Part shown: positions 33,115 through 43,649 of the stretch, one piece after another
Layout: the number at the start of each line of letters is the position of its first letter
Numbering within the stretch: position 1 is the first letter of the stretch
Assembly (NCBI GenBank): GCA_039619475.1
Contig: CM077115.1
Coordinates: 176,708,060-176,772,059, forward strand
From: Icerya purchasi
Lineage: Eukaryota > Arthropoda > Insecta > Hemiptera > Monophlebidae
Direction of reading: 5' to 3'
DNA: 64,000 nucleotides
Notes under the pieces: model-generated
Databases searched by the model: none
Told to the model about the DNA's origin: nothing
What the model saw: the letters and a program-made list of their open reading frames with translations, nothing else
Program-made: the position numbers and the translations under genes

Positions 33115-35823
33115 TCAGGTGATCGGCAGGGCGTCCCGACACCACTTCCGTTTTTTAAATCTCCTGGGAGGATTTCCTGGTAGGCTGCGAGTGTGCATTC
33201 GGTTTATATTTGGATTTGAACTGAACTGCAACTTGTCGAAAAACCGTTGGTATTGCTGGACGTACCCTTCTTTGACGTATGGTATTTGTAAGTCGGTATG
33301 AAGCGTTGAATTCGAGATGTATTTTGGAGCAGATGCGATAGAGCGCAGTATCTTGGACTGCTGCTGCTGGATCCTTAGGAGGTTGCTTTTACACGTGCTA
33401 CCGTATAATTCTATGCCATATTTCCAAATTGGCGCCACAATTGAAAGATAGATGTTCCGCTTAGATTTAAGGTGCAGTGTTGATTTTGCAGACAGCAGAG
33501 GGTAAAGTAGTCTAGTGCAAGCTATTATCTTTTTTCTAGTTTGAGCTACATGATAACGCCACGTCAGCCGTCTATCCATATATAAGCCGAGGTACTTGAC
33601 AACATCTGTCTGCGGAATTTCCGCCTCGTGCAGTTTTAAACTAGGGCACGTAACCTGCTTGGTGGTGAACGTGATATGCTGACTTTTTGACGGGTTAAAT
33701 ACTATACGCCAGTTCTGAGCCCATTCCAATATTCTATTTAAATGAATCTGCGCTGCTAAATTGGCATGGAACGGGTTACTGTTAGCCGCGAGAATGGCTA
33801 TGTCGTCCGCAAATGTCGCCAGGATGGTTTGACTTGATGTGGGTATGTCGGCGGTGAAGATGGAGTAGAGCAACGGACCAACTATACTACCCTGCGGCAC
33901 GGATGATGCGATACTGAACTCCTCCGACAGCGTCTCGTTTATTCTTACAAAATATGAACGACCGGACAAATACGCTTTAAAGAACGCATAGAGTTTTTCG
34001 GGGAGAAACTGACGTAACTTGAAGAGCAGACCTGGGTGCCAGACCCTGTCAAACGCTTGGGAGACGTCTAAGAAGACCGCAGAGCATATTTCTTCTTTTT
34101 CGAGTGCAGCAGATATCCCGTCGACCAGCCTGTGACACTGTTGCATTGTTGAGTGCGCATTACGAAACCCGAACTAGTGATTCGGGATTAGATTGATCTC
34201 TTGAATAAGCGATTCAACGCGTTTTGACACTAGCCTTTCTAGAGTTTTTGAAAGCGAGGGAAGAAGACTAATCGGACGGTAGGAAGTTGTTGCAGTTTGC
34301 GGCTTGCCTGATTTAAGTAACATGATGATGACCGACTTTTTCCAATTCTTTGGAAAGTATCCCAGCCTCATTATGCTGTTAAAAATATAACACACGAGCA
34401 CAATTGTCTTCTTTGGCAGGTGTGATAAGATATCTGTAGTTATCCCGTCCAGACCTGGCGCATTTTTTTGCGGGGCCGATAGAATAGATTGCAGTACTTC
34501 TTTCGGCGAGAAGTATTTTATGGTTCCCTGCGACGTTGGTTGTTTACGTAAAGCATCTTCCACAAATTCTGAGTGATCACTGTTTGCATCAGGATTAGGT
34601 TTGAATGTGTTGCTAAGACATAGGGCAAATGCATCAGCTTTCTGCTTGTCTGTCTTCGCCCACTGACCAGTGTTTAATTTAATATTGAACGGCTCAGGAG
34701 TTGGATGTAGCAACTTCCTCGTTTTGGCCCATAAGGATTTGTTGTTCCCATTCAGCGACTGTAGTTGATGATTGAATAAATGATTTTTATAGTCATTAAT
34801 TTCTTTTTTTAATGTTCTTTGCAGCTCATTGTATAAGTTCTTGGATGAAGGGTAGCGATTGCGCTGCCATTTTTTTCTAGCATATCGGGTTTCTCTTATC
34901 AGTATTCTTAACCGTATGGGAACGTACAGGTCCTCATTTCTTTGGCCGCTGCTTGTGCGAGTAGAACTTTTGCATGCGTTTTGAATTATTTCCGTTAGAT
35001 TCTGCACCGCCCTATCTATGTCGTCTTCACACTTCAGCCTAATATTCAAGTTTACATCGTTTTCCACTAAGCTGGCGAAAGAGTTCGAATCTATGTGTCT
35101 GCTACTAAGATGCCTCTGTTTGCAAAGTGATTTAGCCTTGGTGTCCAGTATGGCAATCACCGGAATGTGGTCCGAAGGAAGATCAATTACAGTTTTGCAC
35201 TGTTTATTTTGATACTGGTGTAGTCCCCGCGTTACAAAGAAATCTAGGACATCGGGTACTCTGTTGGCGTGATTTGGCCAATACGTCAGTGACATAGGTG
35301 TAAGAACGCCGAGCGAGTTACTGCAGAGAACTCGAGCTAGTCGACGTCCTGGCGCGTTAGTTGTTCTCGAACCCCACGTAGAGGATTTGGCATTGTAATC
35401 TCCACCGCATATGAATGCATTCCCGAGCTCTCTGAACATTGCATTGAAGTCCATTTGCGGTATGTAGAATCCAGGATGTGCAGCCACTGTGAGATCCTCG
35501 CGACCTGTCTGGATGGTGACTGCTACAATTTGGTACGCATAGTTATTTTTAGAAAATCTTTTATATTGGCAATATGAGCTTTTTACCATGACCATGGTGC
35601 CTCCATGAGCCGTACCGTCAGGATGATGCGCTGTATATATGGTATAGCCGTTCATCTTCATACTATGCGCGTGTATTAGGTGAGTTTCAGTGATCAAAGC
35701 GACATCAACCACATTCTGATGAAGGAAAATTTCCAAGTTGTTTTTCTTACCAGAGACACCGTTCGCATTCCACAGCATTACCACCAGGGTGTTTTGAGTG
35801 ACTGTTTTTGCATTGTATATCAT
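33115..35823 (-). pseudogene. Jockey ORF2: endonuclease plus reverse transcriptase, one in-frame TAG
   Basis: A single frame of 902 codons from ATG 35823 is broken only by TAG at 34176-34174 (codon 550), where relatives have Gln (NH-Q-FGFRNAHST). Endonuclease is about residues 10-225: LWNANG (N19), ITETHL (E46), GGDYNAKSSTWG and SDHIPV. RT is about residues 430-720: NAPGLDGITTDIL, SYRPISLLPSLSKTLERLV, LDVSQAFDRVWHPGLL, SVPQGSIVGPLL and the catalytic FADD near 671. The thumb and tail end RDALPIT. There is no RNase H. The length equals that usual for Jockey ORF2. The protein nicks target DNA and copies element RNA there. The ATG directly follows the ORF1 stop. Confidence 0.92.
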
Positions 35824-37150
35824 TTATGGGAGGAATCTGTCGATGACTTTTGTTAACAGCGATATTAGAGGGTTTATTAGTGTTTTAAATTCGCTTAAGA
35901 AAGAACTCAGCATTATGGAGATGTTTTCTATATTATTGTTCCTACCATAGTTGATGCTGAAGTTTTCCTGATCACGAGGTAGAGAGTTACTAACGGTAGG
36001 CGCTCCCTTAATACCTGCATTACCGAATTGCAGTAGAGTTCGTACCACTATTGTTCGTGGCAGGTATTTCGTAGTTATTCGCGTTGCCCACTGCGATGAT
36101 ATTTGCGTAGGTCGGACGAGTATTGTTAGCGTGCTGATGGTCGGGGTGTTGCATTTTATGTGTCGCTTCACTACCCACCCGATGCTGGGCAGTGGACATC
36201 CAGTTCTTGGGAAATTGCGACTGCTGTTTGTACACGGGGCAGCCTTTGAAGCTTGCCGGATGGTCGCCATCGCACAGTGCACATTTTGCCGGAACAGTGT
36301 TATTTTTAGTGCACGCTTTTGTGTCATGCCTGCCAGCACACTTGACACACCGTGTGGGCAAATTGCAGTAATTTTCGGTATGGCCGAGGAGTTGGCACCT
36401 TTTACATTGTTTTAAATTAGAGCCTCTCTTTGGTTCCTCAAAAACTACCATCGTGTTCAACAAGTGTCTGATGTTGAAGACCTCGGCGTTGTTTCCTGCT
36501 GTTGCAAGATCAACGAAGAACATGGGCAGCGGTTCCCTGGTTGTGTGCCTTAGTATATTGGTTATTCTTATTACCTGAAAACCGAGCGGTTCTAAAGCAT
36601 CTTTTATTTCACCTAACTCTGTGGTGGCGTGTAGATTTTTTAGAACTACTCTGAATGGTTTATCCTCGGATAAGGAGTAGGTATAATAGTAGTAGTTATG
36701 TTCTTTAAAATTACGTATAATATTTCTATAGCTGGGCGCGTTATCTGGTTTAACGGTTACCCCCGTTAAAGTTGTTTTTAACATGCATTGCGTATCTGGG
36801 ATTGCCGAAAGAAATTTTCTGAATTCATTATAGTTAGAAATGTTTTTGACCATGATTGGTGGGGGCTTTTTAATTTTATATGAATTATCTTTACTATTTT
36901 GAGAATTGCTTAGTTTACTAGTTAGGGCGTTCGTATTCGCCGCGGCTACAGATGTATTGTTAAGGCTATCTTCTGTTAGCACCATCTCTTGATCGTTAAC
37001 GATCTCCCCTTCATGATTTAAAAATTCGAAGATATTACGCTTAGAGGAGGTGTTTTGCAAAAGAGTTGGTTTCTTCGGCTGCTTACTAGTACGTTTAGGC
37101 AAGTGCCAAGTAGTATCCTCACTATCAGTAGTGGTGGATGTATTAGACAT
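35824..37150 (-). pseudogene. Jockey ORF1 (gag-like, three zinc knuckles), frameshifted near its end
   Basis: The main frame runs from ATG 37150 to a stop at 36020 (376 codons). It has a polar N-terminus and, at about residues 165-235, an RRM-like gag region (FRVVLKNLHATTELGEIK). Three Cys/His knuckles follow: C249-C252-H257-C262, C268-C271-H275-C280 and C290-C293-H297-C304. The expected C-terminus lies in another frame, ending SSFLSEFKTLINPLISLLTK...RFLP-stop at 35824, so one indel at about 36020-36100 has split it. In that frame the stop TAA is followed at once by the ORF2 ATG (TAAATG), which suggests coupled termination and restart. The protein would bind element RNA. Confidence 0.88.
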
Positions 37151-37652
37151 TTGCCGTTTAATGGCGTACTGACCATCGCCCTCTTTACGTATTTTTAAGG
37201 GTTGGACGTAATGTCAGCCGTTGGTAGCTGCTTGAGCGACGATATTGTTGCTGCTAGGCAACTCCGATGCGGATGATGGCAAATGACGCTGGTCGCTGAT
37301 TTCGGTAGTTTGCGGAGATAAATACCTGAGCTGAGGCGGAGGCGAACGGAACATAGTTGAAGCGTATATGCTCGCACGCGAAACGCGCGCTGATCGACAG
37401 TAACGACTAGTTTAGCGGTGCAGGCGGTATGCTGAACGCGGCTACCCCTACGGAATCGGAGGCGAGCGCACGCGCGCGTGTGCCGTAGATACAAGGTTGA
37501 TAAGCAAGAGGATAAACAATTAATAATGATACGTATAAATGGAACGAACTTACCGGCCGGTTTAACAGCGATCGCTGATAACGTTGTCCACTGCTAGCTG
37601 ATAAAAGAACACAGAAAACAAAACTTTACACAATTAAATCATCGGAACAACC
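37151..37652 (-). promoter_or_regulatory. Jockey 5' UTR, presumed internal promoter region
   Basis: About 500 bp upstream of ORF1 ending at the target duplication. The stretch 37200-37500 is markedly GC-richer than its surroundings (CGCACGCGCGCGTGTGCC). Jockey elements use an internal pol II promoter at the 5' end; that this copy does so is inferred from position only. Confidence 0.5.
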
Positions 37653-37803
37653 AAGTTAAATGTTAGAATAAGATTTTTGTGATTATGTTATTCTTTTTTT
37701 TTTGTGTCGATGCCGGTAAGAATGATGTAAATTTTGATCATTTTATGCAAAATATATAGTAGAGAAAGAGATAGACGTGTAAGCAAGAGGGGTCAAGAAG
37801 CAG
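37653..37803 (+). repeat. AT-rich dispersed repeat, unit U1 (right piece)
   Basis: It continues U1 after the Jockey insertion: AAGTTAAATGTTAGAATAAG, then GTAAATTTTGATCATTTTAT and GCAAGAGGGGTCAAG. It meets unit U2 tail to tail in a palindrome around 37803. Confidence 0.8.
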
Positions 37804-38196
37804 AGCCCCTTGACCCCTCTTGCTTTCATTTCTGTCTCTTTTTCTTCTATACTTTGTATAAAATGATCAAAATTTACAACATAATTTTTACTGGCATCAA
37901 CACACACAAAAAATAATATAACCACAAAAATCATATTCTAACATTTAACTTCCGTTATATAAAATTAAGACATTTTTTCGTTACATTTTTCGTTACATAC
38001 TTCATTACATAAAATTGTGACATTTTTTAAATAACAATAACAAAAATCCTACAAAATATAACAAACGTTACATAAAATTGGGACATTTTTCTAGGACATT
38101 TTTTTGGGACATTTAGCGTTACATAAAATTGGGACATTGTTTTAGGTCATTTTTTCGAATGGCGGTAGCCTAAGAATTACGTTGTAATTAATATAT
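37804..38196 (-). repeat. AT-rich dispersed repeat, unit U2 (inverted)
   Basis: Reverse complement of the unit at 49272. It starts CTTGACCCCTCTTGC, carries TTACATAAAATTGGGACATT blocks and ends CCTAAGAATTACGTTGTAAT. The GGGACATTTT(T) motif is locally multiplied. It joins U3 head to head. Confidence 0.85.
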
Positions 38197-38482
38197 ATAT
38201 ATTAATTATAACGTAATTCTTAGGCTACCCCCCATTAGAAAAAATGTCCTAAAACAATGTCTCCATTTTATGTAACGAAAAAACGTTCTAATTTTATGTA
38301 ATGAAAGTTAAATTTTAGGATAGGATTTTTATGATTATGTTATTATATTTATATGAACTGATTTAGAATTATGTTGTAAATTTTGATCATTTTATACAAA
38401 GTAAAGAAGTGAAAGAGACAGAAATATAAACAAGAGAGGTCAAGGAGCATAGCCCCTTGCGAGGCCAACATGACCAAGTTAC
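38197..38482 (+). repeat. AT-rich dispersed repeat, unit U3
   Basis: TTAATTATAACGTAATTCTT followed by AGGCTACC begins a shorter copy. It ends CAAGGAGCATAGCCCCTTGC and GAGGCCAACATGACC before an AT run. A block of about 100 bp is missing relative to the 49-kb copy. Confidence 0.85.
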
Positions 38483-38507
38483 ATATATATATATATATAT
38501 ATATATA
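38483..38507. repeat. (AT)n microsatellite
   Basis: Uninterrupted AT dinucleotides directly follow unit U3. Confidence 0.9.
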
Positions 38508-38833
38508 GGAAGGCAACCTGCATGCGCGAGACTGAATATCAGTGGTTGTAAAGGCTTTACTTAGCCAAATGAAACAGATAAAAATAGAGCTTCGTTTCTC
38601 AGGTCTTTCTCAGACTTAACGATTTTAGGTTTGCAAAAACCTGAGGTTTAAGTTTAGAATGAAACTAGTCTTAAATGTGTAGTCTCTGTTTGTTAGCCGA
38701 TGTTAATTTCATCTGCTTAAATTTTTTGAATTTAAATGTTACGTCAGCATGATGTGGTTATTTTTTATCTGTGTACCAAAATTTTGGTCGTAGTAACCGA
38801 TTTTTACTCGTTATAAGATATAGAGGTTAAAAC

Positions 38834-39690
38834 GTTGGCTATCCTTCGCTCTATTATTTTCATTTGCTCGAATCAATTTTCCTCTAAGTTTTTAATTATT
38901 TCTGACTCTTTGAGCGCCCTTCAGACCATATCCTCTCCCCTTCCTGATCATTCGTGTGACTTTGTTATCCTCCGTATACGTTCACTCATTCACAATCTTT
39001 CCTATCTCCATTCAGTCAATATTGATCTGCTGTGGGTACCTGGCCACTCGGGCATATTTGGCAATGAAGCGGCTGATTCCTTGGCTCGGGCTGCTGCTGC
39101 TTCCTCTCGTCTTTTTTTTTAAAAAATTCCATCCGTTAACCTGCTATCAGTTTGTAAAAGCTTTCATATCCGATTTTGGACGGATACCTATGTTTCTTCT
39201 TTTTCCAACAGTTGTTCCTTTTACCTGTCAGTCCAGCCTACTCTTCCTTCATATTCATGGTTTCTTTTACATCCCTCCCTTCGTCGTTCTGAATTTGTTT
39301 CCATTGTTCGTATGCGCTTTGGCCATTCTTTGCTGCCTTCTTCCAGATTTCGTTTCTCCTTGATTTCTTCTCCACACTGTCCTCACCATCCGGATGATGC
39401 AATTATTTGCGACGCCGATCATGTGTTCTTCCAGTGTTCTTCCCTCTCGGTGGAGCGTTCTGCCTTATATTCTTATTTGCTTAAGCTTGGACTTCCTACC
39501 CCTTATTGTGCATCCTATATCCTGTCCTTTCCTTCCCCACTAATTATTCCTGCTATTTGTTCCTTTTTAGTTAAAATCTCTGATCGAATCAAAATATAAC
39601 CCACTTCTTTCCTTACCTTTTGTTTCTGGGTAAAGGTCCTTGGTTGACGAGCCCAAAAAAAAAGAAAAAAAACAAACAAAAAAAAACATA
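38834..39690 (+). mobile_element. 5'-truncated RNase H LINE, near-identical to copy A
   Basis: Bases 38834-39652 match 1642-2460 at a constant offset with about six substitutions and no indels, then end in an A-rich tail with C and G interruptions (39655-39690). Truncation falls inside the second RNase H motif. No clear target duplication was found. The two copies must share a recent source. Confidence 0.9.
38835..39599 (+). pseudogene. LINE ORF2 C-terminus with one stop
   Basis: The frame starts in RNase H at AILRSIIFI, just after the catalytic Glu region. It keeps SDSLSAL and NEAADSLAR (the third and fourth catalytic residues). A single A-to-T change in the T/A run turns the copy A reading into TAA at 39120-39122. 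The same frame then continues open to SDRIKI-stop at 39599. Without that base change it would be as open as copy A. Confidence 0.85.
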
Positions 39691-40343
39691 TAGTTTTAAG
39701 GAATTCTGCTGAATTCAACAATATTCATTTCTATAACCGATATGTCGTGGTAGCCTATATCGTCATAACCCATTTTCACTATACTTTAAATAATTAAGTG
39801 TTTTTATAAAGTAGGAAAAGGAAAGTTACCTTTAAAAATTATTGTATATTAAAATGCTTGAGTTTAAGAATACATTATACATTAAATTTTAAATTTTCGT
39901 AATTTGGGCAGGTTTATTTAAAGGTTTCTTCTTGTTTTTTTTTCTGTTTTTTTCGTAGATTGAAAAAAACGATAAATTTTAAACAGAATTATAAGTTTAT
40001 GCGGTACTTAAGATCATTTAATTCGGTAAGAAATATTATTGAATTTTTATGTAACGGTACACTCGAATGATTATGTTTATAACAAAATTTAAATAAACTT
40101 TTCTCTCCTACGGTATTTTAATTCAATATTTTTTACAGCATTTCTATTTAATATTCATTAGGAACAAAGTAACTATTTTGCATATCACAAAAAAATCTGC
40201 GAAAATAATCGCTAATTTCATTTTTAAATAAATAAATTATTAATTGATTCATTGATCAACGGTTTTTAATGGGTTTTTTTTCTTTTTATATATCGCCTAA
40301 AAAAATGATACTTGCAATAGTCGCGTCTTTTTTTGGTATATAC

Positions 40344-40394
<51 letters not shown>

Positions 40395-41055
40395 TAATTT
40401 AGCGCGTAATGAGAATTTATTTAAAAATTAGCCCACCTAAACGATTATTTTTCGTTTTATGAAATGGATTTCAAAAACGAAAGGAAAAAAGAAAAAAAAA
40501 TGAAACATATATACCAACTTCAAATAAACTTTCGTGACGCAAAAAAAAAAAAAAAATTCAATCGAATCGAATGAAAAAATTAACTTTAATAACTACGAAA
40601 ATTTTTAACCGAAATTAAATTATATCAATCTTGATTCTGCAATCCAAGTTCAAAAGTTTTGTTACGTCAGCTTCTACAGCAGAAAATTTTGTTCGTATCC
40701 AGACGAATTTTATATTAAAATTTAGGAATAACTTTTTACCGTAATGAAATTAAAGAAAAATCGAATCAAGTTTTTTTTATTTTTATTTCCGAAAAATCGT
40801 TTTAAACAATTTAAATTAAACTTTTTTAATGCGACTGTGAAATTTTCAACTGCTTTATGTAAAATTTAAATATTATCCCCACTTCCGTACATAAAATTAA
40901 AAATAGATTAATGATGAAAAATTCTTTTTAATTAAACGGAGAAAAATATTTAAACGGTTATTACATTTTTGAAACATTAAGAAATTAGTGCCTAATTAGG
41001 GGGTGCATTTTCTTCGTTTTATGCCAAATAGGATGTTAAACAAAATATATATAAG
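39691..41055. other. No gene recognised
   Basis: Very AT-rich, with long A and T runs and an AT microsatellite at 40346-40393. No coding signal was seen. Confidence 0.45.
40346..40393. repeat. (TA)n microsatellite
   Basis: About 24 uninterrupted TA units. Confidence 0.95.
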
Positions 41056-41060
41056 AAACT

Positions 41061-41219
41061 CCGGCACTCAATGGCGATTAACCAACAACAGTAATTAACT
41101 GTTAACAAATTAACAGATAGAGAAGAATATTAGGTAGCGCAACTAGCAGCGAAGAACCGTTATGTGTTCATTTGTTAACAGTTAATTACTGTTGTTGGTT
41201 GATCGCCATTGAGTGCCGG
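41061..41219. repeat. 159-bp near-perfect hairpin (candidate MITE)
   Basis: The arms 41061-41110 and 41170-41219 are inverted copies with one mismatch in 50 bp. They begin CCGGCACTCAATGGCGATTA, and the right arm ends GAGTGCCGG. A 59-bp loop separates them. No clear target duplication was seen. It could be a palindromic MITE or, if transcribed, a source of small RNA. Confidence 0.85.
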
Positions 41220-43240
41220 TGATTGTTAATTAGTACGATAGTTGGCATAGCCGTTTTAGTAAATTGTGATTCAGAGATCGGCTGCGCTTTTATAGACCAC
41301 TGTCAGAGGATTACTAATTAAATAATTGGCCATCAATCTTCAGTTTGAACACTTGACAAACATGGCTCTCATTTTAGAATTAAAATTAATAAATAAATTT
41401 CGGTAAGTATAAAATGAGATGTATGCACTAGCTGAAATAATAATTAATTGATCCGGCAGAGTAATATGTGCTTTCCTAATCACTCGTACTGATGTTTAGA
41501 AATGACGCGCGCTAGATTGTGGTTGATATTGTGCGCGATTTTGGAAGTAATGATACAAGTTTTTTCCGGCTTACCAGTGCAATTCACGCTCGAAGATGGT
41601 TAATTAGTAGAACTGTTTCCGGTCTGCTTAAAAATATTCGAAAAGCGTCAAACATTTAATGGGAAAACAGTTTCCGTTGCTGAAGGAAAAAGTTTAAATT
41701 ATTCTCGCGTGGAGAGAAATTTTGAAAGAGAGAATCGGCGATAGAAATTAATGCGTTCGTGTTAGTTCAGGCTGCTGATCGAAAAATTTATGTGTTTCAT
41801 TTATAGTAACCATTTTCGTTTAAACCGTTTAAACGGTTTACAGCCGAGTCGATCGAGATTAATACGAATTAAAGTGTCGCGAAAAACAAAACTATCTCAT
41901 ACGCGGACAAGGTAATCATCTCATTGCTCGGTTAATAATAGGTGGCGAACGTACATATTTCGAACGATGCAGTGTTCCGGTCGTGGTTCCGTGAAGAAGG
42001 TTGACGTATACGCAGGTGAATATTGTCGAATGAGTTATGATTGCAAAAAGCAGTTACCGGAAATTAAACGGTACCGAGTAAATCATTTTGAGAGAAGTCT
42101 TGAAGAAATTTTCGTGAATTGCGCGCCGAAGTAATCTAAACATTATTTAATCCCTGACGCGAGCGAAAACGCTATTATTACGACATTCTTGTTCCAGTGA
42201 CATCATCAGCTATAAATCTTAAAGTTATTTAAGGTGACGGCATTAATCTGAAGGTATCCGAAAATAGCAAACAAATTTCACCGCTGTTGCTTTACGCCGA
42301 AATTTACGACTCTCCTGAGTAGTTTGCAAAAGAAATACACCTATTTCAATATACATGTATACATTCGTGTGTGTGTGTGTGTGCGTGTATTCGTTTGGTT
42401 TAGTCGAATTTATTCAGGCTATCCAGGTTTGAAGTGTAATCAGATTTAAACTAAATTTTCAATTTCCGAACCTATGTGTGTTTGCCGTAACAATTGAGTA
42501 GTAGTACCAGAGACGACCGTCATTTTATTTCGAACGATATTGCGTTGCCATTAATTTCTCGAACCGTTTTGCTTTAAATACTCTTATTTATCGGCCGAAA
42601 GACTTTATCTTGCACCGGTCTTTTCGAAATTATTGAAATCATTAACGATTTTAACAATCTATATTGCCGCCGCTCCTACATTTCACACAGTTCGGCAAAT
42701 CTCGGATCCGACTAACACGACTGCACTGGCACTCGTAATCAAAACAGAGTCATTGACGCATCACATTATTAACCTCCAGTACCTACATATGTTGCATTTT
42801 TGTTGGTGAATTTGGAGTTTTTTTTTATTTTTTTTATTTTTTTTTTTTGGATACTTTAAATATTTAAAAAAATCTCTAGGGAACACCGATCTGAAAATAG
42901 ATCGGAAGATAGAAATGCCACACAGGTGGTCGCTAGAAGCTTCTTTTATACTAGAACATTTTATTTCGCCGAAATCTTTGAGGAGCAGATGTTTTTATAC
43001 TTTTGACACTCCCAAATGGACAGAAAAACTTTAATATTTCTTTCTACGTGTCTGCTCAATCTGCAGCAGGATGTATCGTGCGGTATAGAGGTGTGATATT
43101 GTTCATTATCTGAACAAAAGAAAAATATAAGTGGTCGACGTAGCTAACCACGCGCGTATCACTTATCAAATGTGCTGGTTGATAAAGAACAAAATTTATT
43201 TTAAATTTCTGCAATGAATAACGTTTATTTCTTTCGTGTT
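41220..43240. other. No gene recognised
   Basis: More balanced base composition than the neighbours, with a short GT run at 42368-42383, but no frame or motif I can identify. A distant exon or regulatory sequence cannot be excluded. Confidence 0.4.
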
Positions 43241-43247
43241 TATCATG

Positions 43248-43350
43248 CCAATCACATCTTTTTTTGAATGTCCATCTCTTTCTGTTGAACGCGGTATCCT
43301 ATATTCTTGTTTGCTGAAACTCAAGCTCCCCGCTCCTTATTGTTTAATAA
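43248..43350 (+). pseudogene. Small RNase H LINE C-terminal fragment
   Basis: The reading ANHIFF, then after one extra T ECPSLSVERGILYSCLLKLK and LPAPYC, matches the Cys/His tail of the RNase H LINEs (HVFFQCSSLSVERSALYSYLL in copy A). Only about 33 codons remain. Confidence 0.65.
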
Positions 43351-43439
43351 ATGAAAATAACAAAATTATACTTTCCGAATTTTAAACGATTATTATTTAA
43401 ATATTTTCGAATATGTTCGAAAGAGATTGCTCTTTTTCA

Positions 43440-43647
43440 TTATGATATCGACTTTTTTTTTTTTTTTTAGATCCCCCTTTGGGCACGTCAGCTAAGGACC
43501 TACACCCAGAAACAACAAAAAAGAAAAGAGCCGTCGGTTAAATTTTGATTCGGTGAGATATGGACAATATAAAGGAACTAACGGATGAGATAATGGATGG
43601 TGAAGAGAAGGACAGAATATAAGATGCACGTGTACTATTTATGATAT
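43440..43647 (-). mobile_element. Short 5'-truncated RNase H LINE 3' end, minus strand
   Basis: In minus sense it carries the last, frameshifted codons of the ORF, a 3' UTR with CTGGGTGTAGGTCCTTAGCT and GACGTGCCCA, then the A tail (T run 43453-43469). TTATGATAT at 43440-43448 and 43639-43647 is a likely 9-bp target duplication. Four extra bases, CGAC, lie between the tail and the left repeat. Confidence 0.7.
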
Positions 43648-43649
43648 AC

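Larger units (their letters stand above)
32851..37652 (-). mobile_element. Full-length Jockey-clade LINE
   Basis: About 4.8 kb on the minus strand, with a 5' UTR (37652-37151, GC-rich in part), ORF1, ORF2, a 3' UTR and an A-rich tail (T run at 32851-32868). It is flanked by the direct repeat AAGTTAAATG(TT) and splits a copy of the AT-rich repeat, whose two halves rejoin exactly when the element is removed. The domain set (gag-like ORF1, then endonuclease and RT without RNase H) is that of Jockey-clade elements. The defects are one ORF1 frameshift and one ORF2 amber codon, so this copy is probably not autonomous but is young. Confidence 0.9.

Noticed and set aside
36131..36415. 94-codon plus-strand frame inside Jockey ORF1
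   Set aside because: Antisense shadow of the zinc-knuckle region.
37653..38510. LTR retrotransposon ends
   Set aside because: Repeats are inverted relative to each other, have no TG...CA ends, and no gag-pol with protease or integrase occurs anywhere in the window.
38811..39705. Target duplication for the LINE at 38834
   Set aside because: Only ATATAG is shared near both ends, and it is not adjacent to the 5' junction, so it is not accepted.
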